A stretch of 59,180 nt of DNA, taken from positions 1-59,180 of the forward strand of contig JADCJN010000133.1 of NCBI GenBank assembly GCA_020247005.1, written 5' to 3'. Positions within the stretch are counted from its first letter, which is position 1. Each line of letters begins with the position of its first letter. Positions 25,930 to 35,600 of this stretch are shown in pieces. The DNA is from Silvanigrellales bacterium (lineage in GTDB: Bacteria > Bdellovibrionota_B > Oligoflexia > Silvanigrellales > Silvanigrellaceae). Made by a program: the position numbers and the translations under genes. A model generated the notes under the pieces. That model was given only the letters and a program-made list of their open reading frames with translations, was not told the DNA's origin and searched no databases.

Positions 25930-27384
25930 ATGCCTCGCTCCCTTCCCAACCCCACGTGGGTTGGCGGCGTGCGCTCGTTTCTTTGTGTCATCGCCTCATT
26001 GGGTTTGTTCGATGTTGCACTTGCAGATGTCGTGAAAGCCCGTAAAGACGGAGTGAAGGTGTTCGCGGAGGCGAATTCTGCAACAAGAGTCCTCAAAACT
26101 CTGAAAAAAGACGAAGTCGTCAACACGCGACACCGGTTTGGAAGCTTTCATGCGGTCGACATCGGTCCGAATGCCATAGGTTACGTGCGTGTGCTAGAGG
26201 TTGCGAAGGTCGCCGACAAAGAGGCGGAGGCATTTCAACGGACGCTCGAAAAGCGCGTCGGCACCCTTCCCGTCGACGATGGCGCTTCGTCTGCACGGGC
26301 TCGAACGAGTTCATCGGTCATGGGAATCCGCGGCCTCGCCGTCGATGGCGATGCGAGCGCACGAGCCGACGTGCGTCCCGACATGCGCCACGTACGTATC
26401 ATGGAGGAGCGCGACGTGGGCTCTGAACGCCGAGAGCGCATAGAGCGTCTCGAGTCACTCGTGTTCGAGGAAATCGAGAAAAAAGAAAAGGAACTACCGA
26501 AAGAAAAGAGGGAAGACGGGGGCTCGTTCACAGCTGCTTCACTGCCCGTTTCAGAGCCCCGCCCTCCCACGCTCGAAGAACGGCAAGCGGAAGCTGAGCT
26601 CGGACGCGCCATGGCGGGACGTATTCTTGCCATCACGCCTCCGCTCCGCGACCCGATGGTATCGAAATACGTCAACGACGTGGGAGCCTACGTCGCGAAT
26701 GCCGCCGGAGCCTCCGACCGCCGTTACTTTTTTGAAGTGGTCGAAGCTGACGCCGCAAACGCCTTCGCTTGCCCCGGCGGTTACGTTTTTGTGACGACAG
26801 GTGCCTTGCGCGCGGTTGCGAACGAAGCCGAACTGGCTGCCATTCTTGGCCACGAAATCGTTCACGTGAATGAAAGGCATGTTCTTCAAGCCCTGCAGGG
26901 AAAAGATTTTACAAAAGAACGCGCGAATGAAGAAAAGAAAGACTCTGTTGCCGATGCACGCAGACGCCCCGAGCCCGCCGCAAGCGAGGTGGGTGCGTTT
27001 CTCTCGAAACAGCTTTTGGGACCCCAGGCCGCAGGGCTCTCGCTGCTTCAGGCCCTCGACGCAGGCATGAACGTTCTTTTGAACAAAGGCCTCGATGCCA
27101 AACTCGAACTCGAGGCCGATGCCAAAGGCCTGCAAGTGGCCGTGCGCGCAGGTTACGAGCAGGACGCCCTTGTGAAGTTTTTCGCACGCATGCGCGCCGC
27201 ATCGGCAAACGACAAGCCTCTTCCTGCGGAGGCCACACATCCGAAGTTTCTTGACCGCGAAAATGCGCTTCTTTCTTTTCTGGGTGCACAGCCTACTTTG
27301 GCCACCACGGGTGCACAGGGACGTGAACGCTTTCTTCGCATGCAAAAGCGTGTTGTCGCTGCGAAAAAGGAGACAGCCCGATGA
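25930..27384 (+). CDS. Secreted M48 family metallopeptidase with SH3-like N-domain
   Basis: A 484-residue protein with signal peptide (cleavage near VALA-D), an SH3-like domain at about 35-95 (VVKARKDGVKVFAEANSAT), a charged coiled-coil/linker at 100-200, and the M48 peptidase from about 220: VEADAANAFACPGGYVFVTTGAL, HEIVH at about 310-314 (zinc H-E-x-x-H) and the third ligand region in LELEADAKGLQVA. This matches periplasmic BepA/LoiP-like peptidases that handle outer membrane assembly, although the usual TPR tail is absent. GGAGG precedes the ATG. The stop overlaps the FadL-type gene start (ATGA). Confidence 0.82.
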   Translation: MPRSLPNPTWVGGVRSFLCVIASLGLFDVALADVVKARKDGVKVFAEANSATRVLKTLKKDEVVNTRHRFGSFHAVDIGPNAIGYVRVLEVAKVADKEAEAFQRTLEKRVGTLPVDDGASSARARTSSSVMGIRGLAVDGDASARADVRPDMRHVRIMEERDVGSERRERIERLESLVFEEIEKKEKELPKEKREDGGSFTAASLPVSEPRPPTLEERQAEAELGRAMAGRILAITPPLRDPMVSKYVNDVGAYVANAAGASDRRYFFEVVEADAANAFACPGGYVFVTTGALRAVANEAELAAILGHEIVHVNERHVLQALQGKDFTKERANEEKKDSVADARRRPEPAASEVGAFLSKQLLGPQAAGLSLLQALDAGMNVLLNKGLDAKLELEADAKGLQVAVRAGYEQDALVKFFARMRAASANDKPLPAEATHPKFLDRENALLSFLGAQPTLATTGAQGRERFLRMQKRVVAAKKETAR

Positions 27385-28826
27385 GCATGTTGTCTCGCAC
27401 TCTGATTCGCACTCTGTGTCGAACACCTCGCCTGGGTGTGGGCGCACTGTTTGTTGTGTTCCCTTGCAGTGCTCTTGCTGACATCAACTACTACAACAAC
27501 GTCATTGTGGGCGACAGAGCAATGGGTTTGGGAGGCGCCTTCACGGGAATCTCGGACGACGCTTCGGCGCTTGTGTACAACCCCGCGGGGCTAGGATTCT
27601 TGTTGAATTCCAGTGTTTCCGGTTCAGCAAACGCCTACATGATTCGCGACATCGAGTACAAGAAAACAATTGGCAACAAAAGTTTTGAAGAGCGCAGCAA
27701 CGGATTCTTCCCCCCATTCGCCGGTGGCGCCAAAAAAGTCGACTCCCTTTTAAACGGCCTTGGGCTCGCTTTCGCAATTTACTCGCCCGATTCAGAGTTC
27801 AAAGACCAAGACGATTATATTCGCGACACGTCGCTTGGCATTGAAAGCTTTCACCGGACAGAAAACAAGCGCGCCTCCACCCTGCACATAGCGCTTGGCG
27901 GAGGGTGGCGAACGCTGCCTTGGCTTTCTGTGGGGCTCGGCACGTCGTTCTTCCTGGTGGACGAGGTGCGTCAGAGCTATCAGGACGCTGTTTTGCGGCA
28001 GCGAAGCGTAGAAGCGCTCCTCTCGGAGGCCGCGCAGAAAAAGGGGCCTGTGTACGCGACTCAAACCCAAAACGTTCGCACGAAGCTCGCGGCCACCGGC
28101 GTCGAACCGGTATTCGGTGTGCAAGGCGTGTTTTTCGACAGACTTTCGCTCGGCGTTGCCTTTCGCAAAGCCTTCTTTGTATCGCAGTCATTCGAATACA
28201 AAGGCGACACGACACGGTATTCACAGTTCGCCAATGGGGCTGTTGTCCAAGGGTCCGACTTGAAGGAAGGCACATGCACGGGCACCTCGGCAGAAAGCTC
28301 TCTGTGCAAAGGCCAAGTGCGACACGCCACGCCCGGCCGGGAGTATTCGAAGGAAGGTGCGTTGGCGTTGAAAACATCGCAACCCTTCACAACAGCCCCT
28401 TCGGAACTTCGCCTTGGGGCAGCCTGGTTTGCCACAACGAGTCTTCTTCTTGCGGCCGACGTGTCTCATCACTTCGCAGCGGAAGGACGAAAAGATCTCG
28501 AACTCGACAGAGGCGCCGTGACGAACTATCACGCGGGCCTCGAATGGTATGTGGTTCCTGCACTGCCCGTGCGTCTGGGTGCGTTTACGAATTTCGACAC
28601 CAGGCCGAAAGTTCAAAAAGGGAAAGCAGAAAGCCAGCCCGACCACATCAACTATTATGGTGGCAGCTTCGCTCTTGCTTGGTCGCAATCAGGGGGGCAA
28701 ATTGGGGGAGGGGCCGCTGTCCAATATGGACAAGGACAGGCTCAGAAAATTGCGGGCAGCGATGAAATTCAAGAGGTGAGCGCTCTTTCAACCACGCTCT
28801 TTTTCTCGGCCACCCACAATCTTTAG
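27381..28826 (+). CDS. FadL/OmpP1/TodX family outer membrane transport protein
   Basis: A 481-residue barrel protein whose mature N terminus has the family block VGDRAMGLGGAFTGISDD, then ASALVYNPAGLGFL, followed by the repeating strand pattern of a 14-stranded barrel. The signal peptide ends near SALA-D. FadL relatives carry fatty acids or other hydrophobic molecules across the outer membrane by lateral diffusion. Translational coupling to an M48 peptidase suggests the peptidase helps assemble or degrade this or a similar barrel. The gene converges with the zincin gene with no gap between their stop codons. Confidence 0.8.
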   Translation: MSMLSRTLIRTLCRTPRLGVGALFVVFPCSALADINYYNNVIVGDRAMGLGGAFTGISDDASALVYNPAGLGFLLNSSVSGSANAYMIRDIEYKKTIGNKSFEERSNGFFPPFAGGAKKVDSLLNGLGLAFAIYSPDSEFKDQDDYIRDTSLGIESFHRTENKRASTLHIALGGGWRTLPWLSVGLGTSFFLVDEVRQSYQDAVLRQRSVEALLSEAAQKKGPVYATQTQNVRTKLAATGVEPVFGVQGVFFDRLSLGVAFRKAFFVSQSFEYKGDTTRYSQFANGAVVQGSDLKEGTCTGTSAESSLCKGQVRHATPGREYSKEGALALKTSQPFTTAPSELRLGAAWFATTSLLLAADVSHHFAAEGRKDLELDRGAVTNYHAGLEWYVVPALPVRLGAFTNFDTRPKVQKGKAESQPDHINYYGGSFALAWSQSGGQIGGGAAVQYGQGQAQKIAGSDEIQEVSALSTTLFFSATHNL

Positions 28827-29732
28827 TTATCGCACTTTCGGGCCGAACCAACACCGCGGACGCTGAGCGAACGCGAGCGCGTCGACGGGCGAACACGAGT
28901 ATTTCAGCGCTTCCACTTCGGCCGACCGCGTCCATTGCCCACCGCGGTGGCCACGTGCCGGAATGAGCTCATCGGGAAAGCCGGCTGGGCAAACCGCACC
29001 GGCAAGATAGGTGTCCATGCGGCACTGGGCATCGGGGTGCGAGTGGTTTGTGAAGAAAACCCGTTTTTGGTCAGGCGTTTCGTAAGAAGGCATCGGACTT
29101 TTTTTCAACGCGGCGAGCAAACCACCGAGCGACTCACCAGCCGCGGCAATACGATAACACAAATTTCTATCGTCTTCCGAACTCCAAGCGCCGTCGCAGC
29201 GCTCTTTTTCGAAAGCTGCCACACGTGTTGCGAAGGTTGCGTTCAGGTCTTTTTCGTTTTTCCAGGCCTTGCGCGCACAGCCTTGAGTGGCGAAATAGTC
29301 GGACTGGCCCTCGTCAGCTGCCCAACCATTCGAAATGCCGCCTTTGAAAGGAAAGCCTCCGAAGTGGTGACCCAGTTCATGGCACACCACCAAGGCAAAA
29401 CCATCTTTCGACACCTCGGCGCGGCGGGCCAGACCACCGTACATATTGATGAACCAGGTGTTTCCCATGCGGTTCGCGGACGCATTCACGGTGGAATCGC
29501 TCCAGCCATTTGAACTTTCGAGCTTGGCGCCATGAAGAGCAGCCAGAGGCCGATAAAGCGTGACCATATCGTCAATGATTTTATCGAACTCTTCTTTGGT
29601 GATGTCGGCCAAAATCTCTGGATTGTCTTCCAAATGCAGATCATTAGGAGGAAGAATAGAGGCAAATGCGTTTGAAGAAGCAAGCAGAAGAGCACCAAGA
29701 ACGAAAGATGCAGAACGATTCTTGTTCTTCAT
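28827..29732 (-). CDS. Secreted zinc metalloprotease-like protein (HELGHH)
   Basis: The 301-residue protein has a signal peptide (VLGALLLASSNAFA) and the zinc motif LVVCHELGHHFGGFPF at about residues 112-127, the H-E-x-x-H-H form found in several zincin families, with a downstream ADEGQSDYFA block that could supply the third ligand. Six or more Cys in the C-terminal half suggest disulfide stabilisation. The start at ATG 29732 has GGGAGG upstream. I do not recognise a named family. Its promoter region carries repeated CGTAACAC and an inverted TTTCG/CGAAA motif. Confidence 0.72.
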   Translation of the reverse strand: MKNKNRSASFVLGALLLASSNAFASILPPNDLHLEDNPEILADITKEEFDKIIDDMVTLYRPLAALHGAKLESSNGWSDSTVNASANRMGNTWFINMYGGLARRAEVSKDGFALVVCHELGHHFGGFPFKGGISNGWAADEGQSDYFATQGCARKAWKNEKDLNATFATRVAAFEKERCDGAWSSEDDRNLCYRIAAAGESLGGLLAALKKSPMPSYETPDQKRVFFTNHSHPDAQCRMDTYLAGAVCPAGFPDELIPARGHRGGQWTRSAEVEALKYSCSPVDALAFAQRPRCWFGPKVR

Positions 29733-29760
29733 AAGAAGCCTCCCTGAACGTGAGTTTTTA

Positions 29761-29785
29761 CGTAACACTTTTCGTAACACGAAAG
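29761..29785. promoter_or_regulatory. CGTAACAC direct repeat with inverted TTTCG/CGAAA
   Basis: Two CGTAACAC copies start twelve bases apart (29761 and 29773). The second copy lies inside an inverted repeat TTTCG-TAACA-CGAAA (29770-29784). The site is in the 201-base divergent region between the zincin and BON-domain genes, about 30 bases upstream of the zincin start. It could be an operator; no regulator is assigned. Confidence 0.3.
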
Positions 29786-29933
29786 GCGAGTCATATTCAT
29801 ACCGCATGGAAGCTCGTTACGCAAAATCTACGGCAGACAACCCAACAATGAACCGACAACTTTGAAAAATAGCGATATACCAAGCGACGTTCCTGGAATG
29901 CCAAGAACGAAACAAAAAAAGAGGAGAGCAGAC

Positions 29934-30380
29934 ATGGAACGCTACGACGAAGACCTGCGAAGAAACCGCGATCGAAACAACTCTCGTTTCGCAAACGCCT
30001 GGGACGATGACTATGGCCGCGCCACGGGCCGAAAGGATCACGATTGGGGATCCTCGTCTCAAGACTTCTCACAAAGGGGCGAACGCCAAGGAAACGGCGT
30101 CGTGAACGCCATCAAAAGTGTGTTTCGTTCCCCCAAGGGCTACGAACGCTCGGACGACAGAATCCGTGAGGACGTCTGCGAAACCTTGGGGCGTCATGCC
30201 GAGGTCGACCCTTCGGACATCGAGGTGAAGGTTTTGCAGGGCGAAGTCACGCTTTCAGGGACAGTGGACGAAAGCCGCAGCCGCCGCTTGGCCGAAGAAA
30301 TTGTGGAAGGCTTGGCGGGCGTGAAAGATGTTCGCAACGAGATAAGAGTCAGCCGAGGGAAAGACGACACTCCGCACTAA
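29934..30380 (+). CDS. BON-domain protein
   Basis: A 148-residue protein without signal peptide or membrane segment. The first 75 residues are highly charged and low-complexity (many Arg, Asp, Asn, Ser). Residues about 80-142 form one BON domain: DRIREDVCETLGRH, VLQGEVTLSGTVDESRSRRLAEEIVEGLAGVKDVRNEIRV-type sequence with the beta-alpha-beta pattern and conserved Gly. BON domains bind phospholipid or glycan surfaces in OsmY-like proteins, but those are periplasmic; here a soluble location is more likely unless export is atypical. GAGGAG precedes the ATG at 29934; in-frame starts further up lack it. Confidence 0.75.
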   Translation: MERYDEDLRRNRDRNNSRFANAWDDDYGRATGRKDHDWGSSSQDFSQRGERQGNGVVNAIKSVFRSPKGYERSDDRIREDVCETLGRHAEVDPSDIEVKVLQGEVTLSGTVDESRSRRLAEEIVEGLAGVKDVRNEIRVSRGKDDTPH

Positions 30381-30404
30381 ACTCGGAAGGCAAAGGGAGT
30401 CCGC

Positions 30405-32024
30405 TCAACCCCCGATGTGAAGATAGCGTTCCAGTGCTTCGCGCGAAATGGCGCCTTCTGCGAGCAGCACCTGAACCCTGCGGGGCACCGTGCTGGGAGA
30501 CACCTGCAGCGCACGCGCGAGGGCCCGCATGGAAGGAATGCGCTCCCGTTCTCCCATGGCCCGAATGCATTCCAAAAAAAGAAGATTTTCCAACGCATCG
30601 AGAGAAACGGGCTGCGTTTCCGACGGGGCACGACCTAGGAGTTTGACGTCCGGCTCCCCGCCTGCCGCAGGCTGTGTGGCCGCCACTCCAAACGCGCCGT
30701 GGGAACTTTCCAATGTGGACGGATGGGAAGTTCCTAACACCTGCGCCTGTGCTCGTGCTTCTGCCTGTGCTTGCGAACCCACGCCGTTCCATATGCGCTC
30801 CGGAATGGACAGAGGCGTCAACAGCTTTTCCATTTGCACCGAAGTCATGGCCCGCAAGCAATTTCGAAGCTCGCGCACATTTCCTTCCCGCCAGGGAAAC
30901 TCGCAAAGAATGTCGAGCGCCGACTGTGTGATTTCGTAGGGCCCTCCCGCCATGGTTCTACAGAACAACTCCACGAGCTCGGGGGTTTCCTGGATGCGTT
31001 CACGCAAAGGGGGGAGGTCGATAACGACTTCCTGCAACCGCTGCCAAAGGTCGCGGCGAAAACGCCCTTCCGCAACAAGGACATCGAGAGGCTCGTTGGC
31101 TGCGGATAGGATGCGCGTTTGAACCTTGCGAGGCTTGGTTTCCCCCACGCGGGTCACTTCTCCATTTTCAAGGACACGCAGCAAAGCCACCTGGGCCGTG
31201 GGGCTGAGCAGGGCCACTTCATCGAGGAAGAGCCACCCGCCTGAGGCCTCTTCCACATACCCCCGACGTTCGGCCGACGCGCCCGTGAAGGCGCCTCGTG
31301 CGTGGCCGAAAAGTTCACTTTCCAGAAGACTTGGCGCTATGCTGCCGCAATTGACCTTCACGAAGGGCGATCGCACGCCTCCAGCCGCAGCTGCAGCTGC
31401 GGAAAACATGTCGGAGACGACTTCTTTGCCCGTGCCCGACTCCCCACGCACGTGAACGGCCGTGACAGCCGAGCGCAAGATACCAGGAATGCGGCGTGCG
31501 ATGGCGCGCAAGGTGGCACCCGCCACGGCCGGCATGTTTTTTGAAAGGACGTCCTCGGGCGTGCCCGAGGTCGGGCTTTCGAACTCCTGCGACGTTTGAG
31601 ACGTGTCGAGCCCCCGCTTGAGCGTTGCAAGGCGGTACGCATTCGCTACGCGCAGGCTCAGGTGAGCCCTGTCGCAGGACTTTGAAAGAAAGTCGTCCGC
31701 CCCGGCCAAAAGACTTTTTTTGACCGTCCCCACATCGTCAAGAGAGGAACACATGATGACGACGACCCCCGGATTCTGGGCACGCAGTCGCTCCACAATG
31801 CGCAAGCCTTCTTCGCCTTCCGCGCCGCTTTCTTCCGAAAGACGAACGTCCACAATGGCAATGTCGGGGGACTCTTCTTTCAGTGCCCCTTCGAATTCCG
31901 TGCGCGACGAGACACTCCGGACGTCAAAGGCCACGCCAACGGCGCAGTCCCGCAGGGCGTCGCGGACCTTCTTGATTTCTGCGAAATTGTCATCGAGGTG
32001 CAGGACGCGCAGGGGGCGTTTCAT
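30405..32024 (-). CDS. Sigma-54-dependent response regulator (bEBP) with GntR-like C-terminal HTH
   Basis: A 539-residue activator. Residues 1-125 are a receiver with acidic LDDN, phospho-acceptor in IAIVDVRL, and the Thr/Ser and Lys sites in MCSSLD and LSKS. An AAA+ domain follows (about 180-400): GESGTGKE Walker A, SELFGHARGAFTGA with an intact sigma-54-contacting GAFTGA, LFLDEV Walker B, and the LPPLRER end. The C terminus, instead of a standard Fis helix-turn-helix, has IPSMRALARALQVSPSTVPRRVQVLLAEGAI-type sequence, whose PS-x-R-x-LA-x-x-L-x-VS pattern matches GntR-type winged helices. The start is uncertain: 32024 or 32039; a longer frame runs to 32102 but overlaps the divergent gene. 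It faces a sigma-54 promoter and a hybrid kinase. Confidence 0.87.
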   Translation of the reverse strand: MKRPLRVLHLDDNFAEIKKVRDALRDCAVGVAFDVRSVSSRTEFEGALKEESPDIAIVDVRLSEESGAEGEEGLRIVERLRAQNPGVVVIMCSSLDDVGTVKKSLLAGADDFLSKSCDRAHLSLRVANAYRLATLKRGLDTSQTSQEFESPTSGTPEDVLSKNMPAVAGATLRAIARRIPGILRSAVTAVHVRGESGTGKEVVSDMFSAAAAAAGGVRSPFVKVNCGSIAPSLLESELFGHARGAFTGASAERRGYVEEASGGWLFLDEVALLSPTAQVALLRVLENGEVTRVGETKPRKVQTRILSAANEPLDVLVAEGRFRRDLWQRLQEVVIDLPPLRERIQETPELVELFCRTMAGGPYEITQSALDILCEFPWREGNVRELRNCLRAMTSVQMEKLLTPLSIPERIWNGVGSQAQAEARAQAQVLGTSHPSTLESSHGAFGVAATQPAAGGEPDVKLLGRAPSETQPVSLDALENLLFLECIRAMGERERIPSMRALARALQVSPSTVPRRVQVLLAEGAISREALERYLHIGG

Positions 32025-32072
32025 GCCAAGACCATCCATGTTCGGGCCGAGAGGGGGAGAGCTTCGCACACC

Positions 32073-32300
32073 ATGACCGAGAATCGAACGTCTGCGTCTC
32101 AATTGCGATCACGAAAGCGACACCAGTTCAGGGAAGCCGAGAACACCTTGGAATACATCATAGAGCAGATTGAATCAGGCTACGATTTCAAGGACGAATT
32201 CGGCCCTCGTCTGCTCGGCGAACTCCGAAAAATCTGTGTTTTCCTGAGGCGGGAATACGATGAGATCACGGAAACGGGGGAACACGACGGAAACGAGTGA
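32073..32300 (+). CDS. Small acidic/basic hypothetical protein (75 aa)
   Basis: A 75-residue protein starting at ATG 32073 with GAGGGGGAG upstream. It has a basic N terminus (SQLRSRKRHQF) and then a helical segment with alternating charges (TLEYIIEQIESGYDFKDEF), suggestive of a helical bundle or coiled-coil partner. It lies divergent from the sigma-54 activator with no room between them and ends 38 bases before the sigma-54 promoter. No family is recognised. It could be a small regulator of the adjacent kinase/activator pair; this is only context. Confidence 0.5.
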   Translation: MTENRTSASQLRSRKRHQFREAENTLEYIIEQIESGYDFKDEFGPRLLGELRKICVFLRREYDEITETGEHDGNE

Positions 32301-32338
32301 GAGCGCCCTTTTCCGCACTCTTCTTCAACGTCTCACTC

Positions 32339-32354
32339 TGGCACGACCTTTGCA
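32339..32354 (+). promoter_or_regulatory. Consensus sigma-54 (-24/-12) promoter
   Basis: TGGCACG-ACCT-TTGCA matches the sigma-54 consensus at every defined position, with GG and GC in the correct register. It points to the small gene at 32414 and, 36 bases beyond that gene, the hybrid kinase. It lies next to the gene for a sigma-54 activator with an intact GAFTGA loop, which strongly supports function. Transcription should start about 12 bases after 32354, giving a leader of about 48 bases. Confidence 0.85.
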
Positions 32355-32413
32355 AACCTCCTCTTCAAGCACGGACGGGGACTCGAACCCCCGTCCACAA
32401 AGGAGAGAGAGCC

Positions 32414-32659
32414 ATGTTTACATTCAGTCATTCCCTTCGCCTGGAAGCCCGCCTGTTTCAAAATGCCCCTCGCCGCTCGGAGTGGGAAGAGATAGAGCAG
32501 TTTGATGGCCCCCTGCTGACCAACCAGGAGCCAGCTTCGCCTGGGCTCTTCGAACGCCTGGCCAGGGGTCTTGAGCGCCTCGACGAATTCGGGAACTCGT
32601 TTCGCTCGGCCAAGGACACCTCGCTTCTTGAGAAAGGATCCTATAGAAAAGTTTCCTAA
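32414..32659 (+). CDS. Small hypothetical protein (81 aa) behind the sigma-54 promoter
   Basis: An 81-residue soluble protein starting at ATG 32414 with an excellent ribosome binding site (AAAGGAGAGAG). It has no signal peptide or membrane segment; the central part is predicted helical and charged (SEWEEIEQF, LFERLARGLERLDEFGNSFRSA). It is the first gene after the sigma-54 promoter and is followed at 36 bases by the hybrid kinase. No family is recognised. Its position makes it the prime candidate for an output or adaptor peptide of this signalling locus. Confidence 0.62.
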   Translation: MFTFSHSLRLEARLFQNAPRRSEWEEIEQFDGPLLTNQEPASPGLFERLARGLERLDEFGNSFRSAKDTSLLEKGSYRKVS

Positions 32660-32695
32660 AGGTCCTCCCGTTCCCCCTCATAACGGAACATAAAG

Positions 32696-35600
32696 ATGTC
32701 GCAGGAAACCCCATCAAAAGGTGGAGGGAGAAGACTCTCCCTCCACTTCGATTTGTTACCTGCACAGAGTGATCTTCTTGCGGCACGCTGCCTCGCCGCA
32801 AGAAGCTTGCTTTCGGCAACTTCCGAACTCTTGTGCGCACCCACGACTCCTGGGGAACACACGTTTCCATTGATGCGCAACTACACTGTTGCCGACGGTG
32901 GTCGGGTTTTTCGCTTTCAACTCCAAGAGGGTCTCCGTTTTCACGACGGCTCCGAAGTGACCTCCACCGATGTTCTTGCCTCCCTCGAGGCAAGCCTCGA
33001 GGCAAATGCCAGCAAAGAACCCTTCGCAAAACGAAACCCCATTCGGGCCGTAAAGCGTCTTTCAAAAACGAAATTCGAAATCCAGAGCGACCCTGGCCTT
33101 GGCGACCTCTCGGCATTCCTAGCGGAACTGGCCGTGCCCATTTTGCGAAAAGGCGACACGGCGGTGCCTTGTGGGCTCTACCGGGTGGAAAAGTGGTCGA
33201 CCGACCGCATTGACCTTGAGCTCAATACCTATCATGGGGATGCGGCAAGCGTCCTGTTTCCTTTTTTATCGTTTGTGAGCGTGCAGGCATCCGACACCTT
33301 GGCCACGTTGCTGGCACGTCGAAACGTGTGTGTCGCATCGCGCACGCTCACCTTCTGGAACCCCCACGAAGTGGATGCCAACCGCGTGCTCCGTTTCCCT
33401 TCCCCCACGGGAACTGTGCTCGTTCTTGCGTTGGCACGTAGCGCAGCCTCGCACGTCTTAGCCCTTCGCGAAACGCTCTCTCAGCTTCCAGGCGACGCTT
33501 TCGTCACTTTTCAAAGCCGGTGGCTCGAGCCGCTCACGGGTTACTTTCCCGAAGGTCACGTCCTCGCCTTGAATATCGAAGCCTCCACCCTTACTCAAGC
33601 ACACACCGCTGTGGCAAGCCCGCACGCGTCGCAAGAACCGTTGGTCGTTGCTGTGGAAGAAGGGTTTATTCCACCTGCTGTTTTGCAGGAATGGCAATGG
33701 TTTCTCTCTCAAAAAGGAACACCACTTTCTTTCAAAATGTGCCAGACAGGCACCTCACTGGAACTCCTTGCCGCAGAACGGGTCGATGGTGTCTTGGCGG
33801 GTCTAGAACTCTCGGGCACCACGCCAGCATCCCGTATCGAGTCCTTCTTCGAGGCCCTCATACCCCAGTGTGCGCCTCAGGGCGGACCTCAGGGCGGACC
33901 TCAGGGTGGAGAGCTCGGTGCGCTCTTGCGCCATGCGCGCGCCCTGGCGAACGATCGCGCCCGGGGACCCCAGGCTTTGCGCACGTTCCTGCGAGCGACG
34001 CTTTTAAAAGCGAGCATCGTGCCCTCGTGTTTCATTCCTGAAATCGTCCTTCTTGGCGAAGGAGTCCGGACACGCGGGCGCGCTTCGGCACACGCGGGCA
34101 TCGATGTGCGCGCTCTTGTTCCGGCCAAGGCGCAAGTCGACGAAGAATCACTGCGACGTACCAAGCTTGAAGCCATTACGGCCACCACTCAAATGTTCGC
34201 ACACGACGTGCGCAAGCCTTTCTCGCTTTTGCGTATGGCTATGGACCTCATGTTGCGGGCGGAAAGCTTGGGTGAGGCCCGCAACATAACGGAACGCCTT
34301 TTGCCCGAAGTCGACAAGGCAATAGAAAACGTCAACGACATGATTGAAGACCTTATGGAGGTGGGCGCAGCGCGAGGTTTGCATGCGCGACCAACTCCAG
34401 CGCCCACTTTGGTACGTTCTTCTTTAGTCGAAGTGTTTGCGTCTCGAAACGCGGGCGACAAAGACAACGATGTGGCCTTCCGATTCGAACTCGACACCCT
34501 CCCCCTTCTGCTGGTCGACCCGGGTCGCATGCAACGCGTGTTTTCCAATATTCTGACCAATGCTTTGCAGGCCGTGCAGGCGGCCCAAAGCAAGCAGTCG
34601 AGCTCTTCCATTCCCAGCCTGTCTGCCACCAAAACCACGGCGCCAAGAGGTCGTCCTGAAATTTGGGTGACGGGTCGAACTTTGCCGACGGAAGACGACA
34701 CTGCGATGGTCGAGATCATCATCGGAAATTCGCATTCGTTCATCGAAGATGAAGAATTGCCCCGCATTTTCGAGGCTTTTTACACGCGAGGAAAACGGGG
34801 TGGGACGGGTCTGGGGCTCGCCATTGTCGAGAAAATCGTCCGTGAACACGGTGGAAAGATTTCCTGCCGTTGCACGTCGGAGTCAAACGACGCGCCATCC
34901 TCCGTCGAATTTTTAATCCACCTCCCCTGTGCGTTTTCCGAATCCTCCTTCGCAGCTGACGCCGCAGCTGACGTCGAACTGCCGTCGCTGTCGTCGGGTC
35001 TGGTGGCTCACCTCGGGTTGGCGCAAAAACACCCTGAAGCCACGAACACCATCGCCGCTATGGAACAGGAGGCAAGGGAACTCGAAGAAATCGTTGCACG
35101 TCACCTCGTCCACACGGAACCTTTCCGCCTTCTGGTTATCGATGATGAAGACCTTTACCGTGACGCATTGAACCTCTTAATTGCCCGCTCCGAGAAGTTG
35201 CGCGACGTCGTGCGGGTGGAAGGTGTTGACGGGGAACAGGCGCTGCGAGCTCTCCTCGCAGCGACCGATTTCCAACCTTGGGACCTTGTCATTTGCGACA
35301 TCGACCTCGGCTCAAACGAGGCCGACGGTTTCGCACTTGTCCGTCTTCTCCGAGAAAGAGGCTTGCGCTGCGACATTTGCGTCCATTCGAACCAAACGGG
35401 CATTGAAAATTACCGCCGTGCGCTGGAAGAAGGCGCCGACGTTTTTCTTCCCAAGCCCATGAGCCGCGTTCATTTTTTGAAGCTCCTTGAGGAAACGTCG
35501 CGAAAACGCGTGCGTAAAGACTTTCGTGGCCAAGCCGCCACAAGAGGCGCAAACAAGCAAGACGCTCAGCGTCGCATTGCCGTGGTAGACGACAACTTCA

